Shown: piece after piece, positions 35,126 through 44,619 of the stretch
How the letters are laid out: every line of letters starts with the position of its first letter
Position numbering within the stretch: the first letter of the stretch is position 1
NCBI RefSeq assembly: GCF_003002025.1
Contig: NZ_PVZB01000008.1
Coordinates: 62,001 to 126,000, forward strand
Direction: 5' to 3'
Source of the DNA: Paraburkholderia sp. BL25I1N1
GTDB lineage: Bacteria > Pseudomonadota > Gammaproteobacteria > Burkholderiales > Burkholderiaceae
Length of the DNA stretch: 64,000 nucleotides
Notes under the pieces: model-generated
Told to the model about the DNA's origin: nothing
The model's input: the letters and a program-made list of their open reading frames with translations, nothing else
Databases searched by the model: none
Program-made: the position numbers and the translations under genes

Positions 35126-36025
35126 TTAATCAAAGACCCTCAGGCGCGTGGGCGGATTCAGAACCACTTGCGCGTCCTCGACCACGTCGAAGCGAACAAT
35201 TGTCGAGGCGCCCAGTCCATCGAGAAGCTGGCTCAACGGGCCGCCGCTACGCACGAGTTTTACGTTCCGCGGGAATATGCGTTGAGCGAACGATAGCGTG
35301 TTGGTCTGGACCGAGGTCTGATGCCATTCACCGTCGATAACGTGCACCATTGTCGACGTTCCCATGTGAGATTGCGGCGCAGGGCTGCGCAGGACGGGCA
35401 GTGGCGCGCTCAGCACCAGATCCGGCTTTCCGTCGAGTGACGATATACCGGCCGTGACGCCCGCACCGAGATCAACGTTGATTCCGGCGAGCCATTTGGG
35501 TAACTGATAGCCATACACCCCACGCACCCTTGCTATTTCGGTGGAGACCGGCAGCGCAAGGACGTGCGCGAAAAAGCTTCGACGCCGCATTGAGTCGAGC
35601 AGTTCGATCAGATGGGACCCGCGCGCGCCCGGCCGGCGGACAACGACTGCGACCGAGGCCTCGTCGTAAGGATCGTTATCGCAGACGGCGTACGAAAAGA
35701 ACGTCAGCGCCACCAAGCCGTAGCCAGGCAATGCATGCAACGGCTCAAGAGGCGTCGGCAGCGCCGAGCGCAATCGCTCCAGCGGGGCTAGCATCAGCAC
35801 CTGGACGTTGCTGGTGCGGTAGTAGAAATTCGGCGCCCATATCGGACCGACCCGTGACTCGACCTGATGCTTCGGTATTCCGCGGAAAAAATCGATGTTC
35901 CCGACAGCGGGGTCCCGCGCCACCTCGTCGAGGTTCGGATTCATGCGGAAACGGTCGTAGTATCCGCCCTCGATAACTTCAACCTTGTGTGAGCCAAACT
36001 CGACCTGTGTGAACCGCCTGTCCAT
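35126..36025 (-). CDS. Acetoacetate decarboxylase-like superfamily protein
   Basis: 299 residues from ATG 36025, with AGAAAGGT nine bases upstream; open sequence further 5-prime holds the promoter. The pattern FFSYAVCDNDPYDEASVAVVVRR and VRGVYGYQLPKWLAGI resembles the acetoacetate-decarboxylase fold (Schiff-base lysine enzymes and their non-decarboxylating relatives). I cannot confirm the catalytic lysine, so the activity (decarboxylase, aldolase-dehydratase or other) is open. Under its own MerR-type promoter (36095-36125). Confidence 0.6.
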   Translation of the reverse strand: MDRRFTQVEFGSHKVEVIEGGYYDRFRMNPNLDEVARDPAVGNIDFFRGIPKHQVESRVGPIWAPNFYYRTSNVQVLMLAPLERLRSALPTPLEPLHALPGYGLVALTFFSYAVCDNDPYDEASVAVVVRRPGARGSHLIELLDSMRRRSFFAHVLALPVSTEIARVRGVYGYQLPKWLAGINVDLGAGVTAGISSLDGKPDLVLSAPLPVLRSPAPQSHMGTSTMVHVIDGEWHQTSVQTNTLSFAQRIFPRNVKLVRSGGPLSQLLDGLGASTIVRFDVVEDAQVVLNPPTRLRVFD

Positions 36026-36094
36026 ATCCGTTGACCTTTCTAGATGGTTGACCTGCAGGCGGTCGTAACAAACTGATCGTCTGCTGCAGGACAT

Positions 36095-36125
36095 ACTGTA
36101 AGATTCAACTCAACTTCAAGGTCAA
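36095..36125 (-). promoter_or_regulatory. MerR-type promoter/operator of the acetoacetate-decarboxylase-like gene
   Basis: Minus strand: TTGACC, 19-base spacer with left half-site TTGAAGTT and an imperfect right half-site, then TACAGT. Same design as the sites at 34451, 36660 and 37994. Confidence 0.75.
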
Positions 36126-36202
36126 GCATTTCAGCGCAGCTAATTCATCACGAGCTCGTGAAAGCGGACAATCATCAGGCGGTGGCACATCACGCCCGTA
36201 GA

Positions 36203-36640
36203 TCAGCGCGAGCCTTTCTTCCGTTCCGGCACAACCCCGTTTTCGCGGAGACGGCCTAGCACCCACTCTTTTCTGCCTGAACAATCCAGATCTGCCGGTC
36301 TGTTTTCTATGCTCTCAATGGCTACGAGCAACTGCGCCCTGTTCTGATTCAGGCGCTCCTGCATCTCTTCGATTTCGGTCACTTTATGCTTGAGCGCCTT
36401 GACTAGTTCGTCATGCTGCCACGGGCCCTGACCCGTTGGCAGCAGATGCCGGATCTGTTCAAGCGAGAAGCCCGCGCGCTGGGCACTGGCGATGATCTCG
36501 AGTATCGTCAACGCCTCCGAGGGGTAGTCGCGATAGCCGTTCGCCGTCCGCTCGAACGCCTTGATCACGCCGGCCGCTTCATAGAAGCGGATACGGGACG
36601 CTGTCAGGCCGCTGAGCTCCGCCAGTTTTCCGATCTTCAT
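36203..36640 (-). CDS. MerR-family regulator, second copy
   Basis: 145 residues, clearly paralogous to the MerR at 34572: MKIGKLAELSGLTASRIRFYEAAGVI, NGYRDYPSEAL, GPWQHDELVKALKHKV and a sole Cys120 in ADLDC. Its start codon lies 20 bases from the divergent TTGACC-N19-TACAGT promoter, the usual arrangement for a MerR protein that controls the neighbour and itself. The two paralogues could respond to different signals or form heterodimers. Confidence 0.9.
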   Translation of the reverse strand: MKIGKLAELSGLTASRIRFYEAAGVIKAFERTANGYRDYPSEALTILEIIASAQRAGFSLEQIRHLLPTGQGPWQHDELVKALKHKVTEIEEMQERLNQNRAQLLVAIESIENRPADLDCSGRKEWVLGRLRENGVVPERKKGSR

Positions 36641-36659
36641 ATGGCACTTTTAAAAAGTG

Positions 36660-36690
36660 TTGACCTTGAAGTTCACTTTAATCCTACAGT
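36660..36690 (+). promoter_or_regulatory. MerR-type promoter/operator of the alpha/beta-hydrolase gene
   Basis: TTGACC (36660-36665), 19-base spacer containing the near-dyad TTGAAGT-TC-ACTTTAA, then TACAGT (36685-36690). It reads rightwards to the hydrolase at 36957, leaving a leader of about 260 bases in which no gene is seen. Confidence 0.78.
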
Positions 36691-36956
36691 TCAAAGACGG
36701 TCAAGCGAGGCGGCAACGGACTACGGATCGCCGCCGCTGCGGATCGTGACAGAGGAGAACGACGAGGACATTGAAGACTCCCGTTGCCAAACGGGCTGCG
36801 TTTGTCGCGTCGGGCGTGTCTGCCCGCAGACACCTGGATCCCTTCAATCAACTCACCGACAATTCATTAGATAGAAGGAGCAGTACTTCGGCCTGACCGG
36901 TAACGAGCAGGCGTACGACACCGATTGATTGCGAACACCTCACCGGAGAAGCAAAA

Positions 36957-37790
36957 ATGGGATTTGTCACAACGAAGGATGGCGTCGATATTTTCTATAA
37001 GGACTGGGGCCCGCGTGACGCACAGGTCATTTTCTTTCATCACGGATGGCCGCTCAGTGCCGATGATTGGGATGCCCAGATGCTCTACTTTCTGGCCAAG
37101 GGTTTCCGGGTCATCGCACACGACCGGCGCGGACATGGAAGGTCGAGTCAGGTCTGGGACGGCCATGATATGGATCATTACGCCGATGACGTTGCGGCGG
37201 TCGTGAACCATCTCGGCGTGCAGAAGGCGGTACACGTGGGCCATTCCACGGGCGGCGGCGAAGTCATCCACTATGTCGCTCGCCACGGCGAAGATCGCGT
37301 TTCCAAAGCGGTACTCATCAGTGCAGTGCCGCCGATCATGGTCAAGACCGAGAGTAACCCGGGCGGCCTGCCCAAGCAGGTCTTCGACGATCTTCAGGCG
37401 CAACTCGCGGCAAACCGGGCGCAGTTTTACTACGACATTCCCGCGGGCCCTTTCTACGGTTACAACCGCTCCAATGCCAAGCCTTCTGATGGCATCATCT
37501 GGAACTGGTGGCGGCAGGGCATGATGGGTAGCGCGAAGGCCCACTACGATGGCATCGTCGCCTTCTCGCAGACGGATTTTACTGAAGACCTGAAAAGCAC
37601 CACCATTCCCGTTCTGGTCATGCATGGTGACGATGATCAGATTGTTCCCTATGCGGATTCGGGGCCGCTCTCGGCAAAGCTGGCGAGGAACGGTACGCTG
37701 AAGACCTACCCAGGTTTTCCTCACGGCATGCCGACGACCAACGCCGACGCGATCAATACTGATCTGCTCGCGTTCATCAAAGAGTCGTAA
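36957..37790 (+). CDS. Alpha/beta-hydrolase, non-haem chloroperoxidase/arylesterase type
   Basis: 277 residues. Oxyanion region HHGWPLSADDWD, nucleophile Ser97 in VGHSTGGGE, acid in VMHGDDDQIVP and His in FPHGMPTT. The GHSTGG elbow and RGHGRSSQVWDGHDMDHYADD are typical of cofactor-free haloperoxidase-type esterases, which hydrolyse esters or lactones and, with acetate and peroxide, form peracids. No signal peptide. Controlled by the MerR-type promoter at 36660 and ended by a good terminator at 37841. Confidence 0.9.
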   Translation: MGFVTTKDGVDIFYKDWGPRDAQVIFFHHGWPLSADDWDAQMLYFLAKGFRVIAHDRRGHGRSSQVWDGHDMDHYADDVAAVVNHLGVQKAVHVGHSTGGGEVIHYVARHGEDRVSKAVLISAVPPIMVKTESNPGGLPKQVFDDLQAQLAANRAQFYYDIPAGPFYGYNRSNAKPSDGIIWNWWRQGMMGSAKAHYDGIVAFSQTDFTEDLKSTTIPVLVMHGDDDQIVPYADSGPLSAKLARNGTLKTYPGFPHGMPTTNADAINTDLLAFIKES

Positions 37791-37840
37791 GGCCGTCAAC
37801 CGCGTGCGATCGCGCCGCTGCTGAAACGTGCGGCACGTCA

Positions 37841-37873
37841 ACGAGCTACCCATGGGTGGCTCGTTTCCGTTTT
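37841..37873 (+). terminator. Intrinsic terminator of the alpha/beta-hydrolase gene
   Basis: ACGAGCTACCC-AT-GGGTGGCTCGT (one wobble pair) is followed by TTCCGTTTTG, 50 bases after the stop codon. Confidence 0.75.
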
Positions 37874-37993
37874 GATTCCAACGTCAAAAGACGTACGCAA
37901 GGATGCTTCCCGGAAAGCAGTGTTTTTGCATGACTCGCCGGTCGCCCGCCGGTCAGACTCGTGCGTCATCGAAAATGCCCTCCAAAAAATTGC

Positions 37994-38024
37994 TTGACCT
38001 TGAACTTAACTTCAAACCTAGAGT
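37994..38024 (+). promoter_or_regulatory. MerR-type promoter/operator of the OYE-like gene
   Basis: TTGACC (37994-37999), 19-base spacer with TTGAACTTAACTTCAA (dyad TTGAA-N6-TTCAA), then TAGAGT (38019-38024), 27 bases before the start codon of the flavoprotein. Confidence 0.8.
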
Positions 38025-38051
38025 TGCGACACGATCCATTGAGGTGTTCCT

Positions 38052-39284
38052 ATGAACGTGTTCGACAAGCTGATTCTCCCAAACGGTTCGGTCATCCCTA
38101 ACCGTATCGCCAAAGCCGCCATGGAAGAAAACATGGCGGATGCCAGCCAGGGTCCATCAGGGAAACTGATGCGGCTCTACGAGGCGTGGGCAAACGGCGG
38201 CGCCGGGCTGCTGATAACGGGCAATGTGATGGTCGACAGTCGTGCCATGACGGGACCGGGCGGCGTGGTCCTGGAGGATGACACGCAGCTGGAAAAATTC
38301 GCGCACTGGGCGAAAATCGGCCGATCCAGAGGCGCACAGTTCTGGCTGCAGATCAATCATCCAGGTCGTCAGATGCAAGCAAATCTTGGCCAGCAGACAT
38401 GGGCGCCTTCGGCAATACCGCTCGACCTGGGCAAGCTGTCCAAACGCTTCGCTACGCCGCTCGCCATGACGCAGGAAGTCATCCACGACGTGATCACGCG
38501 ATTTGCCCGCACCGCGCGTCTTGGAGAGGAGGCGGGATTTACGGGAGTAGAAATTCACGCGGCCCATGGCTACCTGTTGAGCCAGTTTCTGTCGCCTCTC
38601 ACGAACCAGCGAACGGACGAATGGGGAGGAACGCTTGCAAACCGCGCGCGTCTGCTGCTGCAGGTTGTCAAAGCGGTTCGCGCCGTGGTTTCCCCGCACT
38701 TCGCCGTTGCCGTCAAGCTGAACTCAGCCGATTTCCAACGCGGCGGCTTCACTGCCGACGACGCCAGGCAAGTGGTCAAACTGCTCAACGGTTTGAACGT
38801 GGATCTGGTTGAACTGTCCGGCGGCAGCTACGAAGCGCCAGCCATGCAAGGCGAAGCGCGTGACGGCCGCACGTTGGCGCGCGAAGCCTATTTCGTGGAA
38901 TTCGCACGCGACATCCGGAAGGTAGCGCAGATGCCGGTCATGGTCACGGGAGGGATCCGCCGTCGGCAGATCGCCGAACAGGTGGTCAAGAGCGGTGTGG
39001 ACATGGTCGGAGTGGGCACCGCTCTCGCAATCGAACCGAATTTGCCCCGGGCCTGGCAAGACGGAAAAGACGCGGCTCCCGAACTTTCGCCGATCACCTG
39101 GAAGAACAAGACGCTGGCTTCACTGGCGAACATGGCCACCGTCAAGTTTCAGTTGCGCAAGCTAAGCCTGGGTAGGAAAACCGATCCGAAGGTATCGCCG
39201 CTGCGCGCGTTGATTCTGCAGCAAACAACCGATGCATGCCGAACTCGCAAGTACAGACGCTGGATAGCGCAACGGGCAACATGA
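38052..39284 (+). CDS. NADH:flavin oxidoreductase, Old Yellow Enzyme family
   Basis: 410 residues. FMN-dependent TIM barrel: NRIAKAAMEENMAD near residue 17, LQINHPGRQ near 100, EIHAAHGYLLSQFLSPLTNQRTDEWGG (substrate-binding His and Arg) near 170-195, VTGGIRRR and VDMVGVGTALAIEPNLP (phosphate binding). Such enzymes reduce activated C=C bonds of enals, enones, quinones or nitro compounds with NAD(P)H. A distinct C-terminal tail of about 60 residues follows the barrel. Under the fourth MerR-type promoter, consistent with electrophile detoxification. Confidence 0.9.
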   Translation: MNVFDKLILPNGSVIPNRIAKAAMEENMADASQGPSGKLMRLYEAWANGGAGLLITGNVMVDSRAMTGPGGVVLEDDTQLEKFAHWAKIGRSRGAQFWLQINHPGRQMQANLGQQTWAPSAIPLDLGKLSKRFATPLAMTQEVIHDVITRFARTARLGEEAGFTGVEIHAAHGYLLSQFLSPLTNQRTDEWGGTLANRARLLLQVVKAVRAVVSPHFAVAVKLNSADFQRGGFTADDARQVVKLLNGLNVDLVELSGGSYEAPAMQGEARDGRTLAREAYFVEFARDIRKVAQMPVMVTGGIRRRQIAEQVVKSGVDMVGVGTALAIEPNLPRAWQDGKDAAPELSPITWKNKTLASLANMATVKFQLRKLSLGRKTDPKVSPLRALILQQTTDACRTRKYRRWIAQRAT

Positions 39285-39630
39285 CCGGGTTTGACTGGAC
39301 CAATTGATACCCGTGACTGCCGGGCGGCATCACCCGGAAATGTTCGTGCAATCCTCTTTCCGACTGGCCGCTAGCCGTCTGCCTTCGGCCTATCGAATGG
39401 GGCTGCGAACATAGGGGCGATCGTCCGTTCATGGCCGGACTGAGCCGGACGACGACTGGCTCAGGTCGACCCGGAACTGCCCGCCGATAAGGCGCAAACG
39501 TTATGGAAGCTTGTAGACTGGAACGGCCATTCGAGCCCCCTGCCTGGTCAGCAAAAGTGGCCGCGCGCCACGGCTAGCGTCGGTTTGAGAACCGCTATCA
39601 TCGATGTTCGCCAAAAAAGGAGATTAGCCG
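39285..39630. other. Gene-free stretch
   Basis: 346 bases. CCGGG...CCCGG (about 39317-39336) is a weak stem without a T-run. No credible gene and no further TTGACC-N19 site. GGAGA before ATG 39631 belongs to the cupin gene. Confidence 0.45.
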
Positions 39631-40113
39631 ATGAGCCGACCAGATTTCATCAAGCACTGGACTGAACTCGAGGAACCGGAGGCACATTCCTATCGTGACA
39701 ATCCCGAGCTCATGGGGCTAGACGCGCCGCTTTCCGCCGCACTCGGCATTACGCGTATTGGCATTCATCACGTGAGGCTTTTGCCCGGCCGGCGGACGTC
39801 ATATCCGCACGCCGAAAGTACCGAGCAGGAGTTTGTGTACGTGCTCGAGGGCAAGCCCGATGTCTGGATCGACGGTGCGCTTCATTCCATTGCTGAAGGC
39901 GACTCTGTGGCGTTTCCCGCGGGTACTGGAATTTGCCATACCTTCATCAACAATACGAAGGACGAAGTCAGGCTGATGGTGATCGGCGAACGTCCGCGCG
40001 ACGACAATCGTATTCGCTATCCGCTAAACGAAGCGCACGAAATTACTCGCGCGGACCGCTGGGTGGACTGGCCCGCCAGGCCGCTCGGGGGTCATGACGG
40101 GATGCCGGACTGA
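39631..40113 (+). CDS. Cupin-domain protein
   Basis: 160 residues, with AAAGGAG upstream. One cupin barrel (about 40-130): RRTSYPHAESTEQEFVYVLEGKPDVWIDG (metal ligands His and Glu) and DSVAFPAGTGICHTFINN (third His). Small single-cupin proteins include isomerases, dioxygenases and sensors, and none can be named here. It may take part in handling the same carbonyl compounds as the MerR regulon, but it has no recognisable MerR site. Confidence 0.82.
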   Translation: MSRPDFIKHWTELEEPEAHSYRDNPELMGLDAPLSAALGITRIGIHHVRLLPGRRTSYPHAESTEQEFVYVLEGKPDVWIDGALHSIAEGDSVAFPAGTGICHTFINNTKDEVRLMVIGERPRDDNRIRYPLNEAHEITRADRWVDWPARPLGGHDGMPD

Positions 40114-40227
40114 AGTTGACGCGGATAGTCTCAGTGGCTGACAGCTCGTCGCATGGAGTACGTACCTGAATGTCCGTAAATGGGCCAGACCCGGGCTGTT
40201 CCCGCTGGGGACACGGTGCCTGGGAGG

Positions 40228-40701
40228 CTACGCATGCCGTTCCATAAGAGCCGGTGACAACGAAGGAGCAAGTACCAAAGTGCTAACCTTGCCGTCGTTT
40301 TCGATTTCGACAAAACCGATTCTGAGGTACCAGTCATAGGCAGCCCGGTTGCATACGAAGACATTCAGGTACAGCGGTTTTTGTAAGTAACTGGACAACG
40401 ACATGATCCTGGCAATCGCCGCACTGCCGATCGACCTGCTTTGCATCTCCGGCACGATACAAAGCATCCTCAGCCATACGAGATCCGGTTCGACGTCCCA
40501 GTGCACAAACCCGCATCGACTGCCTTCCCACGTAACAATTTGACAAGAGCCTTGGCGAAGGCTTTTTGCAAACCCCGCTTGCTGCAGATCGTCGTCCCAG
40601 CCATACGCTGAGGTAACGAAACCTTTCATCGTTCGCTGGTACGTGTCAAATAGCCATTCCGAGTCTCCGGGTGCGGCCAGCCGAAAGTCCAGATTCATCA
40701 C
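40228..40701 (-). CDS. GNAT-family N-acetyltransferase
   Basis: 157 residues. The central core LRMLCIVPEMQSRSIGSAAIARIMSLS corresponds to the acetyl-CoA-binding motif A (Q/R-x2-G-x-G/A), although the usual GxGIG is altered to RSIGSAA, and LNVFVCNRAAYDWYLRIGFVEIE to motif B. Substrate unknown. Two consecutive ATG codons at the start; the ribosome site is weak. Confidence 0.78.
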   Translation of the reverse strand: MMNLDFRLAAPGDSEWLFDTYQRTMKGFVTSAYGWDDDLQQAGFAKSLRQGSCQIVTWEGSRCGFVHWDVEPDLVWLRMLCIVPEMQSRSIGSAAIARIMSLSSYLQKPLYLNVFVCNRAAYDWYLRIGFVEIENDGKVSTLVLAPSLSPALMERHA

Positions 40702-41327
40702 AACCGCCGATCGCGATAAGCAGGTCTTCGCCAGAGTACTGGATAAAGGGGATCGGCATCAATCGATTGATGCCGGCGGATGCAGAATGCCATTCACCGG
40801 ACAGCTCAGTTGCCGATCCGCTGCCGGGCGGACATGGGCTCCCGACGAGCCGCCGGATCGCCCCCTTTCCGTCATTCGAGTCGACGCTACGGCAACGGCC
40901 GTTGTCCAGCCTGGACAGGAGCCTGTAACACGCCTGCTTCTGCCTTCGTCGATTCTCTCCTTGATTGAGCTTGCCGACTCAGCAAGCGATTCGTGTTACG
41001 GCAGCAGGCTCAGTCGTAGTCCCTCTGAACCCTCAATGCCGCATTGCCTTGCTTTGTGCTGACGCCTACATTGGGAAAGGATTTGCGGAATATTCCGCGA
41101 TTCGCCGTACGCGCCGAAGCACGGGATTGTCTATAACAAATACAAAAGAGGCCTGACGGCGCCATCGCGTACTTCCAAGACGATCCAGAAATGCCGCCCA
41201 AATGCTTCGAAGTCTTGAAGAGACCAACGCGCAGAACGTCACCCATGCCGATGTACCGCCGATGCTCGAGTTGCGTCCTCGCGCGCCTGGTCAAGTCGAG
41301 TTCATTCAGCCGTAACGGAGGAGAAGC
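40702..41327. other. Gene-free stretch, possible tiny ORF only
   Basis: 626 bases. GCGGAATATTCCGC (41085-41098) is a perfect short palindrome. A 37-codon frame (41202-41315) ends just before the glucosidase, but it lacks a ribosome site and I do not call it a gene. GGAGGAG at 41318-41324 serves the glucosidase ATG. Confidence 0.45.
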
Positions 41328-44066
41328 ATGCGCCCTGTAATCGTCGACGTAGCGGAGCAAAAGCGCCTGAACGACTCTCGTGAGGCGCAAGTGCCGTGGA
41401 AGAAGTGGGGGCCCTACCTCAGCGAGCGCCAATGGGGAACGGTACGAGAAGACTACAGCGATAACGGCGACGCCTGGAACTACTTCACTCATGACCATTC
41501 GCGCTCACGCGCCTACAAGTGGGGTGAGGACGGGCTCGGCGGAGTGTGCGACGACCAACAGCGGCTGTGCTTCGCGCTGGCACTCTGGAACGAACGCGAC
41601 GCGATATTGAAGGAGCGCCTCTTCGGCCTCACCAACAGCGAGGGCAATCATGGCGAGGACGTGAAGGAGTATTACTTCTACCTCGACAGCACGCCGACAC
41701 ACTCGTACATGAAGTATCTCTACAAGTATCCGCAGCGCGAGTATCCGTACCGCGATCTGGTCGAGACCAACCGGCAACGATCGCGGGAGGAAATGGAGTA
41801 CGAACTTCTGGACACGGGCGTCTTCAGCGATGACCGCTATTTCGATGTGTTCGTGGAATACGCGAAGGCGGCTCCTGAAGACATCCTCGTGCGCATTTCC
41901 ATTCACAACCGTGGACCGGAAGCAGCGCGACTGCGGGTCTTGCCGACGCTATGGTTCCGCAACACATGGTCGTGGGGCGAGGACGATCGCAAGCCCTCGC
42001 TGCACGAAGAAGGTCCCGGCGCCATTCGCGCCACGCATCACGATCTCGGCGAGTACTGGCTCCATTGCGAAGGCGCGCCGGAAACACTTTTCACCGAAAA
42101 CGAAAGCAATATGCAGCATCTATGGAATCAGCCGAACGCGTCGCCCTATGTCAAGGATGCGTTCCACGCCTATGTCATTTCGGGGCAGCGCGACGCCGTG
42201 AATCCCGCCAGGACGGGGACCAAGGCCGCGGCCCATTACGTGTGCGACGTACCCGCCGGCGGCAGCGCGACCGTCCGCTTGCGCCTCACGGCATCGAGAC
42301 TGGACGACGCCTTCGGCGGCTTCGAGGAGACGTTCAATAGCCGCCTCGCCGATGCGAACGAGTTCTACGCGCGCATTGCGCCCAATTCGCTGACCGAAGA
42401 TCAGCGCCGGGTGCACCGCCAGGCGTTGGCCGGAATGCTGTGGGGCAAGCAGTACTACTACTTCGACCTCGAACACTGGCTGCGCGAGCACGGAAGTCAC
42501 CCGTTGCTCGACGCCGCCCGGGGCGATGTGCGCAATACAGAGTGGTTCCACATGCTGAACGCTGACGTGATCTCCATGCCGGACAAGTGGGAGTATCCGT
42601 GGTACGCGGCCTGGGATCTGGCCTTCCACACAATTACGCTGGCGCTCGTCGATTTCGATTTCGCCAAGGAGCAACTGCTGCTTATGTTGCGCAGCCTGTA
42701 CGTCCATCCGAGCGGCCAGATTCCAGCCTACGAGTGGAACTTCAGCGACGTCAATCCGCCGGTGCATGCCGCCGCCACGCTCTGGCTGTACAAGTACGAA
42801 AAAGAACTGGGACGGGCCGACCCGCGCTTCCTGGAACGCTCGTTTCAGGGCTTGATGCTCAATTTCAACTGGTGGGTAAATCGCAAGGACCCTTCGGGTC
42901 GCAACGTCTTTGCCGGCGGCTTTCTGGGCCTCGACAACATCGGCGTGTTCGATCGAAGCGCGCGGCTTCCGACCGGCGGATCGCTCGAGCAGGCGGACGG
43001 GACGGCGTGGATGGCGTTCTACTGCCAGACCATGCTTGAGATGGCGATCAATCTGACCGAATACGATCCGATGTACGAGGAAGTCGCTTTCAAGTTTGTA
43101 CAGCATTTCATGTGGATCGCCTATGCGATGGACCGGCGCGGCGAACATGAGGACGAGATGTGGGACGAGCAGGACGGCTTTTTCTATGACCTGCTGCGAT
43201 TCCCCGACGGCCGGACGACGCGCCTGAAGATCAGGTCGCTGGTGGGGCTACTGCCGCTGTGTGCGTCGACAGTGTTCGAAGCGCAGTCGCTCACGCGCTA
43301 TCCGAAGCTCGTTGAACTGATCGCGCAGTTTCGAAAGCGCTACCCCGAATTGATCGCGCATGTTGCGCCGACCGACGCGGGCTTCATCGGCTACAAGGAG
43401 CGGAGGCTTCTGTCGATCCTGAACAAGCGCAAGCTCGAACGGGTGCTCGGCTACATGCTCGACGAGAACGAGTTCCTGGGGCCGCACGGCATCCGTTCGC
43501 TCTCCCGCTATCACCTGGACCATCCGTATGTGATTCACGTCGGCCCACAGGAGTACAAGGTGCAGTACCTGCCGGCTGAATCGAATACCGGCATGTTCGG
43601 CGGCAATTCCAACTGGCGCGGTCCGGTCTGGATGCCGATCAACTTGCTGATTGTCCGCGCGCTGGTGAATCTGTATAGCTTTTTCGGCAACGATTTCAAG
43701 GTGGAATGCCCGACCGGGTCCGGGCAACGGATGACGCTCTTCGAAGTGGCGCAGGAACTGGTCCGGCGCCTGACCGGTACATTCCTGCGCGATGCGGGCG
43801 GCAAGCGGCCCGTCTATGGCGGAACGGACAAGTTCCAGAACGATCCGCACTGGCGCGACCTGATCCTCTTTTACGAGTACTTTCACGGTGACAATGGCGC
43901 CGGCCTCGGGGCCAGTCACCAGACTGGCTGGACGGGCCTCGTCGCCCCGCTCCTCGACCTGTTCGGACGTGTGGACGCGAACGCCGCCCTGGAAACCGAC
44001 CGTGGGCGGGTGATGGCACGGATCGTCAGGGAACAAGTGGGCGGCGAAGAACCAGGCGAGAAGTGA
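41328..44066 (+). CDS. GH63/MGH1-like glucosidase
   Basis: 912 residues, cytoplasmic (no signal peptide). An N-terminal beta-sandwich-like region (about 20-340: KWGPYLSERQWGTVREDYSDNGDAWNYFTHDHSRSRAYKWGEDGLGG) precedes an (alpha/alpha)6 barrel (about 350-880: KWEYPWYAAWDLAFHTITLALVDFDFAKEQL, GLDNIGVFDRS, NSNWRGPVWMPINLLIVRAL). This fits mannosyl-oligosaccharide-glucosidase-like (GH63, MGH1 domain) proteins, which hydrolyse alpha-glucosides such as glucosylglycerate. Strong GGAGGAG start; monocistronic. Confidence 0.85.
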   Translation: MRPVIVDVAEQKRLNDSREAQVPWKKWGPYLSERQWGTVREDYSDNGDAWNYFTHDHSRSRAYKWGEDGLGGVCDDQQRLCFALALWNERDAILKERLFGLTNSEGNHGEDVKEYYFYLDSTPTHSYMKYLYKYPQREYPYRDLVETNRQRSREEMEYELLDTGVFSDDRYFDVFVEYAKAAPEDILVRISIHNRGPEAARLRVLPTLWFRNTWSWGEDDRKPSLHEEGPGAIRATHHDLGEYWLHCEGAPETLFTENESNMQHLWNQPNASPYVKDAFHAYVISGQRDAVNPARTGTKAAAHYVCDVPAGGSATVRLRLTASRLDDAFGGFEETFNSRLADANEFYARIAPNSLTEDQRRVHRQALAGMLWGKQYYYFDLEHWLREHGSHPLLDAARGDVRNTEWFHMLNADVISMPDKWEYPWYAAWDLAFHTITLALVDFDFAKEQLLLMLRSLYVHPSGQIPAYEWNFSDVNPPVHAAATLWLYKYEKELGRADPRFLERSFQGLMLNFNWWVNRKDPSGRNVFAGGFLGLDNIGVFDRSARLPTGGSLEQADGTAWMAFYCQTMLEMAINLTEYDPMYEEVAFKFVQHFMWIAYAMDRRGEHEDEMWDEQDGFFYDLLRFPDGRTTRLKIRSLVGLLPLCASTVFEAQSLTRYPKLVELIAQFRKRYPELIAHVAPTDAGFIGYKERRLLSILNKRKLERVLGYMLDENEFLGPHGIRSLSRYHLDHPYVIHVGPQEYKVQYLPAESNTGMFGGNSNWRGPVWMPINLLIVRALVNLYSFFGNDFKVECPTGSGQRMTLFEVAQELVRRLTGTFLRDAGGKRPVYGGTDKFQNDPHWRDLILFYEYFHGDNGAGLGASHQTGWTGLVAPLLDLFGRVDANAALETDRGRVMARIVREQVGGEEPGEK

Positions 44067-44619
44067 CGAAAGGACCCGTTTCGGACGATGATGGGAAGGT
44101 CACGTCAACGGCAGCTTCCTGGGTGCAACGGCCATCCGCGCATGCATGCTGACCGACCTCTGAGGCCTGCGCGGGCATTCGCTACACAGCGAGAGCGCAT
44201 TATTCGCACTGCGATTCTGGATACGGCTGCCTTTTGTCCGAAATTCATTGGGTAGCCGCGAACATCGTGGATTACAGTATTCTTGCTATGCGACTTTCAA
44301 GCTTGGCTGACTCACAAAGTCACAAATGCGCAGACTTTCGTGCAACCCGCTTCTGCACGTGTCTGCCGACACCGAGCGGAAAAATCACTGCTTGGTGAAG
44401 GGCGTCGCCACTCATCATTTTGGCTCAGCCACACATCTCAAGACCCGGCCGTGCCGACGGCCCCACATTCTCTCATCGCTTGCTCCGCAAACGGCAGCTG
44501 CGGGGATTACTGCAGCCATCTTTTGTTTCATCTATTTGAGTCGGGCACCTGATCCACCCCGGCGGTAGGCACTGCGCGCCGCAATGTTAAGCGCCTGATT
44601 CGGTGATAAGGAGAGGACC
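44067..44619. other. Gene-free stretch
   Basis: 553 bases with GC content lower than the neighbours. Two overlapping short frames near 44283-44568 lack ribosome sites. Nothing supportable apart from AAGGAGAGG before ATG 44620. Confidence 0.45.

Noticed and set aside
41085..41098. Perfect palindrome GCGGAATATTCCGC.
   Set aside because: Isolated, far from a start codon or promoter, no second copy seen; chance is adequate.
41202..41315. 37-codon frame ending just before the glucosidase gene.
   Set aside because: No ribosome site and no recognisable similarity; too short to support.
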